Source: JADJOY01 sp016713535 [NCBI: Deltaproteobacteria bacterium]
Lineage (GTDB): Bacteria > JADJOY01
Assembly (NCBI GenBank): GCA_016713535.1
Contig: JADJOY010000027.1
Span: 149,286 to 213,285, forward strand
DNA length: 64,000 bases
Direction of reading: 5' to 3'
Of the stretch, positions 59,365 to 64,000 are shown one piece after another; the stretch's first letter is position 1, and every line of letters begins with the position of its first letter. The notes beneath the pieces were generated by a model. The model made no database searches, was not told the origin of the DNA, and worked only from the letters and a program-made list of their open reading frames with translations. Position numbers and translations under genes: made by a program.

Positions 59365-62300
59365 CGGGGAGCCTCCGTCGCCACCAGGTTCACCACCGCC
59401 CAGTCGAGGTCGCGCGGCCGGTAGGGCCGCGGCACGGCGTTCTGCAGCCGATAGGTCGGTAGCGGCGCGGTGCGGACCCGCGCCTCGGCGAGCGCGGCGC
59501 GGACCTTCACGGCCAGGGCGGCGTCGCGCTCCTCGAGGACCTGCATCGCCAGGTCGGTCGCGCTGTCGTCGCCCGCCGCGGCGTGGAGCCGCGCCAGGTC
59601 CGCGACGCTCGCGTCGATCTCGGTCTTTCTCTGCCGGCGCCGCGTGAGGTCGGCGACCAGCACGCCGGGATCGACGTAGGTCATCACCGAGTCGGCGGCT
59701 CGCCACGAGCTCGCGAGCAGGCCGCGCATCGCGCGCAGCCGCAGCAGATCGGTGTCCGTGCCCGCGGTGTCGAACGACTGCATGGTGCGATCACGCAGCG
59801 TGCGCGTGGCGCGCGCGGCGGTCTCCGCGTCGAGCGGCACGATCGTGCGCAGCGCGGCGCGCGCCGCGAGCAAGTCGAGCGGGTTGGCGTCGAGATGGCG
59901 CGCGAGATCGGCGCCCACCTTCGAGGCCGGCTCGCGCCAGAACGCCGCCGCGGCGGTCCATGCCTTGGGCACCCGGCTCGCGGCGGGCGGCGGGCACGTG
60001 GCACCGCTCTTCTTGTCGCACGCCTTCTCGGGCGGCAGGCCGCGCCACGCGTCGAACGCGCGCACCTCGTCCGGCCCCGACCAGAGCCCGCGCTCGCGCG
60101 CCGACGTGAGCAAGGCGTCCGCAGCCGGGCGATCGCCGAGCCGCGCCACGAGCTGGGCCCGGTCCTGGGCGCTCGGCTCGTCGAAGCCGAGCGGCCAGCG
60201 CGCGAGCCAGCGCGGCGCCTCGTGCGGCGCGAATCGCGCGAGGGTCGCGACGATCGGACCCAGGTCGGTGGCCGCGACGTCGCCGCGGATCCAGGCGCCC
60301 TCGAGGCGCGCGAGCACGTTCGCGCGGGCCGCGTCGTCGGCCGCGAGCTCGAGTGCCAGCGGCCAGTCGGCGGCGACGCCCTTGTCGTGGCTCTCGCGAT
60401 CGAGCAGCAGCGCCAGGGTGCGCGCCTCGGCCTCCACCAGGACGTCCGCGCCACCGGCCTTCTTGGCGTCGCGGAAGGCGTCGAGCCAGCGGCGCAGCCG
60501 GGTCACGCTCGAGTCGTCCCCGCTCATGCTCGCGGTGTCGACCGACTCGCTTCCGTTCTCGCTCGAGTCGTCCTCGTAGGACTCGTCGCTCGACTCGTCG
60601 GAGCCCTCGTCTCCCTCCTCGTAGTCACCCTCGTCGTCGCTCTCGTCCGAGGACGACGACGAGACCGTGGGCGCCGCGGCGCCACTCGCGACCTCGCGGA
60701 GCACCGCGCCGTATTGCTCGAGCGCCGCCGCTCCTTCGCCGCGCGCCAGGCACACGCGCATCCACAAGAGCCGCGTCACCTCGTCGCGCTGCGCCGGCGG
60801 CCCGGGGAAGAGCGCCACGAGCGGCGCCGTGTCCGCCGGCAGCGCTCGCACCGCCGCGAGCGCCGCGACCCGCGCGGTCTCCGGTTGCGCGCCGAGCCAG
60901 TCGGCGGCCGCCGGCCACAGCCCGCCGAGGGTCCGGAGGCCGTCGCGCGGCAGCGAGCCCGAGCCGTGCGCCCACAGCTCGTCGAGCCACAGCACCACCT
61001 GCTCCTTGGCGAGGGCGCCGTCGCGATCGCGCCAGCGCGCGTGGAGCGCGCTGCGGAAGTCATAGGCGTCGGCCGGCCTGAAGCGGGTCACGGCGCCGAG
61101 CTCGACCGCGTCGACCAGATACGCGAGCAGCGCCGGCCCGACCGGCTTGCTCGTGTCGAGCGCCTGGATCGGATCGGGCAGCGCGAGATCCGCGGCGAGG
61201 CGCCGGAACTGGCGGAAGCCCTCGGGACGCAGCCTGGGCTGCTGCTTCGCGACCTCGGCCTCGATCACCCGCGAGGCCTCGTCGGGCTTACCGGCCGCCA
61301 CCAGGGTGCGCGCTCGCCAGCCGAGGTCGGCGAGGTCGCCACCACCGACGCGATGGGCCGCGTCGACGGCGAGCGCCTCGGCCGGACCCGCGGTGGTCAG
61401 CGCCATCGCGCGGGCGACCCGCTTGCGCTCGGTCTCGGCGCCCCGCTCCGCCACCTCGAGCGGCACGCGCCACGACCGGGCGTCACGCGCCCGCAGCCGC
61501 GCCAGCGACTCGAGGGCGTACCACGCCTCGCCGGGCCGATCGCCCCACAGGTCGCGCGGGAAGCGCGCGGTGTCCGCGCGCACGGTCACGCCGGCCGCCG
61601 CAGCCGGCGGTGCGGTCCAGTCGAACCGGGGGTCGTGGCCGAGCACCTCGCCCACCGTCTGCGGACCGCGCAGCTTGGCGAGCAGCGGGCTCGTCTCGCC
61701 GCCCGTAGCGCCGCTCACCAGCCCGCCGAGCGCCTGCGCCACCGCCCGTCGCGTCGCCGGGTCGACCGCGTCCGGCGCGCCTTCTTCGGTCCATCCAGGC
61801 CCGAAGTTGCCCATCACCGCGAACCACTCGTCGCGCGCCTCGCCCGGCAACAGCTCGACGAGCTTGCGCCACGGCCAGTGGCGCCCGCCGAGCACCAGGA
61901 AGCGGCCCCAGCGGCCGCTGTCGGTGAACGCGTCCTCGAGCTCGTGGAGGAGCTCGGGGCGCGCCTCGAGGCCGCGGCACCAGGTGTCGAACACCGTCAC
62001 GCCATCGACCCACGAGGTCCAGTCGAGGCGATGGTCGCCGCCCGGGAGCGGCGTCGCGCCGCGCACCTGCGCCATGAGCGCGCGCACCCGCGGTGCGAGG
62101 AACTCGGCGAGCTCGACCGGCCGGTCGCGGGCCACGAGGTCCTCGACCCAGGTTTCGTCGGCGCTCGGTAGCTCGGTGCGGACCGGGCTCGAGCCGCTGA
62201 TGGCGATGTGCTCGGCGTAGAGCGTGAGGAACGAGAACGGCGGCGTGCCACCGGCGGGCGCCCAGGGGCCGGGCACGCTCGCCGCGCCCTTGCGCGCGAG

Positions 62301-64000
62301 CGTCATCCGGAGCGCGTCTTCGAGGCCGGCCTCGCGGCTCATGCTCCACCACCGGTCGACGGTGCGCTGGCCCTCCGGACCGAGCGCTCCCGCCTTCACC
62401 GCCAGCGGCCGCGCCGCGAGCCAGCTCAGGATCTCCTGCTTCTGCTCGGGGCGCGCGTACGAGCCGACCGCGCGGCCGATCGCCTCGCGGGAGTCGGCGT
62501 CGAGGTTCGGCTCATTGACGAGCTTCACGATCTTGCCGGCGCGAAGCGCGAGCTGCGCCTGCTCGTAGGTGCCGAGGTCGCTGGCCCGCACCGCCGCCAC
62601 CTTGTCGGCGGGTCCGGCGAGGAACGACCACGCGAGCTGCGGGTAGCCGTACTCGAGGAGCCGGCGCGCGGCACGACCCTCGCGACGGACCAGCTCCAGC
62701 TTGCGGTCGTCGTCCATCGGCGCCTTCTTCTTGAAGGAGTCGAGCGCCGCGCGCTCGACGGCCACGATGCGCTGACCGGCGGCGGCGACCGCGGCGGGCG
62801 TGCCTGCGAGGCTGGCGGCGCGCGCGTAGAGCTGACCGCGGCGGCGCGCGATGTCCTCGTTGCCGGGCTCGAGCTTGTCGCGGCCGTCGAGGTAGTCGGC
62901 GGCCTCCTGGGGGCGGCCGTCGCGCTCCAGCAGGTCGGCGGTCTCGGTCCACAGCTCGCGCTTCTCGGGCCGCACCTGCACCGCCGCCTTCGAGACCTCG
63001 ATGGCGCCGGCGAGGTCGCGGTTGGCGAGGCGCAGCTCGCGCACCACGATCGCCCAGCGCACATCGCGCGGGCTGCGGGCACGCTGCTTCTCGAAGAACG
63101 CCAGCAGCCGATCGGCGGCGCCGGCGCGCTCGGCGCCCCGCATCGCCTCGCGGATCCACGCCCGGTCGGTGCGGCGGTTGAGCGCCTCGATCCACAACGT
63201 GACGCTCTGGTCGAAGGCCCCCTGCGCGTCCGCGGCGCGGGCGCCGGTGCCGTACACGTCGGGCAGGGTCTCGGGCTGGAAGCGACCGGCGACGCTGTTC
63301 ACGAGCGCCAGCGCGTCGAGCCCCGGCTCGGCGGCGAAGCGCGCGCCGGCGAGCGACGCGAACGCGGCGAGTCGGCGGCCCTCGTCGAGATCCTCCGGCG
63401 CGCTCTCGACCAGGCGCTGCGCCGCGCGCGCGGCGCACGGCAGGTCGCGCGCGTCCAGGCAGGCGCTCGCGAGGCGCTCGAGGAGCGACTCGCGGTGCCC
63501 GCTGGCGGCGCGGTCGGCGGCCTCCGCGAGCAGCTTGCGCTGCTCGTCGGCGCGCCCGATCCGGCCCAGGAACGCGAGCCGATCGTCGAGCACGCCCAGG
63601 CTCCAGGGGTAGCGGTCCGCGATCTCGGCCCAGGTACGCGCCGCCGCGTCGGGGCCCTCGGTGCGCTCCACGTAGGCCGCGCGCGCGACCCACGCGCGGA
63701 TCGGCGCGCCGCCTTCGGGCAGCTTCTCGATCCGCGGCAAGAGCGCCTTCCACACCTCCTGGCTCTTCGCGCGCTCGCCTGGTCGAGGAGCGCGGTGGCG
63801 CGCTCGATCTCTCGGTTCACGCGTTCCACCTCGGTGGTGGCGAGGTCCGCGCGGCGCGCCGCCAGGGTGTCGTCGAACGCCACCTGGCGCGCGGCACCCC
63901 AGCGCGGATCGAGGAGCCGATCGCGCCAGCGCTGCACGGCGTCGAGGAAGTCGGTGCTGGTGCCCTGCTTCGACATCGTCAGCGCCTGGGCGAGGATCGC
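59361..64000 (-). CDS. giant helical-repeat (TPR-like) protein with acidic linker, partial at window edge (one frameshift)
   Basis: More than 1,540 residues; the 5' end lies beyond 64000, since the frame is open to the edge (AILAQALTMSKQGTSTDFLDAVQRW...). Near 63765-63780 the frame changes between ALLDQASA and KSQEVWKALLPRIEKLPEGG, one base altered. The long 3' frame (to 59361) begins with TPR/HAT-like helix pairs (WVARAAYVERTEGPDAAARTWAEIADRYP, ASACLDARDLPCAARAAQRLVESAPEDLDE, WAIVVRELRLANRDLAGAIEVSKAAVQVRPEKRELWTETADLLERDGRPQEAADYLDGRDKLEPG). Weaker helical repeats follow. At 60500-60665 comes a ~55-residue Ser/Asp/Glu linker (SSSSDESDDEGDYEEGDEGSD and beyond), then more helical repeats. Its role is unknown; TPR solenoids scaffold protein complexes. 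It is coupled by ATGA to the exported protein gene. Confidence 0.8.
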   Translation of the reverse strand, partial: DPRPGADDVEAGHQHRLPRRRAALARSAPRSALGCRAPGGVRRHPGGAPRGPRHHRGGTREPRDRARHRAPRPGERAKSQEVWKALLPRIEKLPEGGAPIRAWVARAAYVERTEGPDAAARTWAEIADRYPWSLGVLDDRLAFLGRIGRADEQRKLLAEAADRAASGHRESLLERLASACLDARDLPCAARAAQRLVESAPEDLDEGRRLAAFASLAGARFAAEPGLDALALVNSVAGRFQPETLPDVYGTGARAADAQGAFDQSVTLWIEALNRRTDRAWIREAMRGAERAGAADRLLAFFEKQRARSPRDVRWAIVVRELRLANRDLAGAIEVSKAAVQVRPEKRELWTETADLLERDGRPQEAADYLDGRDKLEPGNEDIARRRGQLYARAASLAGTPAAVAAAGQRIVAVERAALDSFKKKAPMDDDRKLELVRREGRAARRLLEYGYPQLAWSFLAGPADKVAAVRASDLGTYEQAQLALRAGKIVKLVNEPNLDADSREAIGRAVGSYARPEQKQEILSWLAARPLAVKAGALGPEGQRTVDRWWSMSREAGLEDALRMTLARKGAASVPGPWAPAGGTPPFSFLTLYAEHIAISGSSPVRTELPSADETWVEDLVARDRPVELAEFLAPRVRALMAQVRGATPLPGGDHRLDWTSWVDGVTVFDTWCRGLEARPELLHELEDAFTDSGRWGRFLVLGGRHWPWRKLVELLPGEARDEWFAVMGNFGPGWTEEGAPDAVDPATRRAVAQALGGLVSGATGGETSPLLAKLRGPQTVGEVLGHDPRFDWTAPPAAAAGVTVRADTARFPRDLWGDRPGEAWYALESLARLRARDARSWRVPLEVAERGAETERKRVARAMALTTAGPAEALAVDAAHRVGGGDLADLGWRARTLVAAGKPDEASRVIEAEVAKQQPRLRPEGFRQFRRLAADLALPDPIQALDTSKPVGPALLAYLVDAVELGAVTRFRPADAYDFRSALHARWRDRDGALAKEQVVLWLDELWAHGSGSLPRDGLRTLGGLWPAAADWLGAQPETARVAALAAVRALPADTAPLVALFPGPPAQRDEVTRLLWMRVCLARGEGAAALEQYGAVLREVASGAAAPTVSSSSSDESDDEGDYEEGDEGSDESSDESYEDDSSENGSESVDTASMSGDDSSVTRLRRWLDAFRDAKKAGGADVLVEAEARTLALLLDRESHDKGVAADWPLALELAADDAARANVLARLEGAWIRGDVAATDLGPIVATLARFAPHEAPRWLARWPLGFDEPSAQDRAQLVARLGDRPAADALLTSARERGLWSGPDEVRAFDAWRGLPPEKACDKKSGATCPPPAASRVPKAWTAAAAFWREPASKVGADLARHLDANPLDLLAARAALRTIVPLDAETAARATRTLRDRTMQSFDTAGTDTDLLRLRAMRGLLASSWRAADSVMTYVDPGVLVADLTRRRQRKTEIDASVADLARLHAAAGDDSATDLAMQVLEERDAALAVKVRAALAEARVRTAPLPTYRLQNAVPRPYRPRDLDWAVVNLVATEAPR

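Noticed and set aside
59583-62171. Plus-strand ORF of 862 codons opposite the giant repeat protein
   Set aside because: Composition is that of a reverse-frame shadow, while the minus frame has helix-pair repeats and translational coupling.
1-64000. tRNA, rRNA and riboswitch genes
   Set aside because: No cloverleaf with a TTCRANY loop, rRNA signature or known riboswitch core was noticed. A tRNAscan/Infernal run would be needed to exclude them formally.

Overview
The window is very GC-rich DNA with strong G/C use at third codon positions. It comes from a diderm bacterium: there is lipoprotein signal peptidase, several lipoproteins and secreted proteins, and an outer-membrane factor in an RND efflux operon. 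A sigma-54 type activator, M1 and TldD/PmbA peptidases, an STN/polymer-forming envelope protein and integron cassettes fit an uncultured Myxococcota-like or related soil/sediment lineage. No rRNA or universal marker gene is present, so the phylum is a guess.

Layout. 1-6400: ABM-domain protein, alpha/beta hydrolase, lspA, a small membrane protein, tldD-pmbA, then a ~186 bp tandem repeat. 6412-13317: an integron gene-cassette run without an integrase gene. It has three well-formed attC sites and cassettes carrying a damaged amidohydrolase, hypothetical proteins, a guanidino-group-modifying enzyme gene split by an intact IS66-type element with an 8 bp target duplication, and a DUF6714-like gene. 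14-22 kb: VOC and GNAT proteins, a secreted S15 hydrolase with FnIII-like repeats, CsbD-like protein, a sigma-54 response regulator, a DUF1328-like protein and a lipoprotein. 22-31 kb: Kef-type antiporter fused to universal-stress domains, a histidine kinase with an extra N-terminal ATPase-like domain, a DMT transporter with a His-rich tail, and two glycosyltransferases. 31-43.7 kb: a metal/metalloid island with a CorC-like protein, chrA-chrB, then blaI-like repressor, M56 protease, outer-membrane factor, periplasmic adaptor and RND pump in one run, and an arsenosugar radical-SAM/peroxidase-like pair. 44-50 kb: beta-CASP nuclease and LOG protein, then an ECF sigma/anti-sigma pair and an STN/polymer-forming membrane protein. 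50-64 kb: a ~100 bp tandem repeat array, an M1 aminopeptidase, a MITE-like element, a coiled-coil secreted protein, a membrane spermidine-synthase-like protein, and a translationally coupled pair (giant helical-repeat protein plus exported protein) that runs off the right end.

How genes work together. The ECF sigma gene and the STN/polymer-forming gene are preceded by the same promoter-like sequence (CCGTGAAATAAA, 14 nt, CGTAGT), which suggests one regulon. The BlaI-like repressor gene and the start of the efflux operon share a related palindrome. The neighbouring M56 protease has a His/Cys-rich outer loop, which suggests metal-responsive derepression of the pump.

Caution. At least eight otherwise intact genes are broken by a single-base gain or loss, and a further gene by an apparent ~3n+1 deletion. 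The simple indels look more like uncorrected long-read assembly errors than pseudogenes, so the affected genes are described as spanning units. Interspersed GC-rich palindromic repeats fill most longer intergenic gaps.
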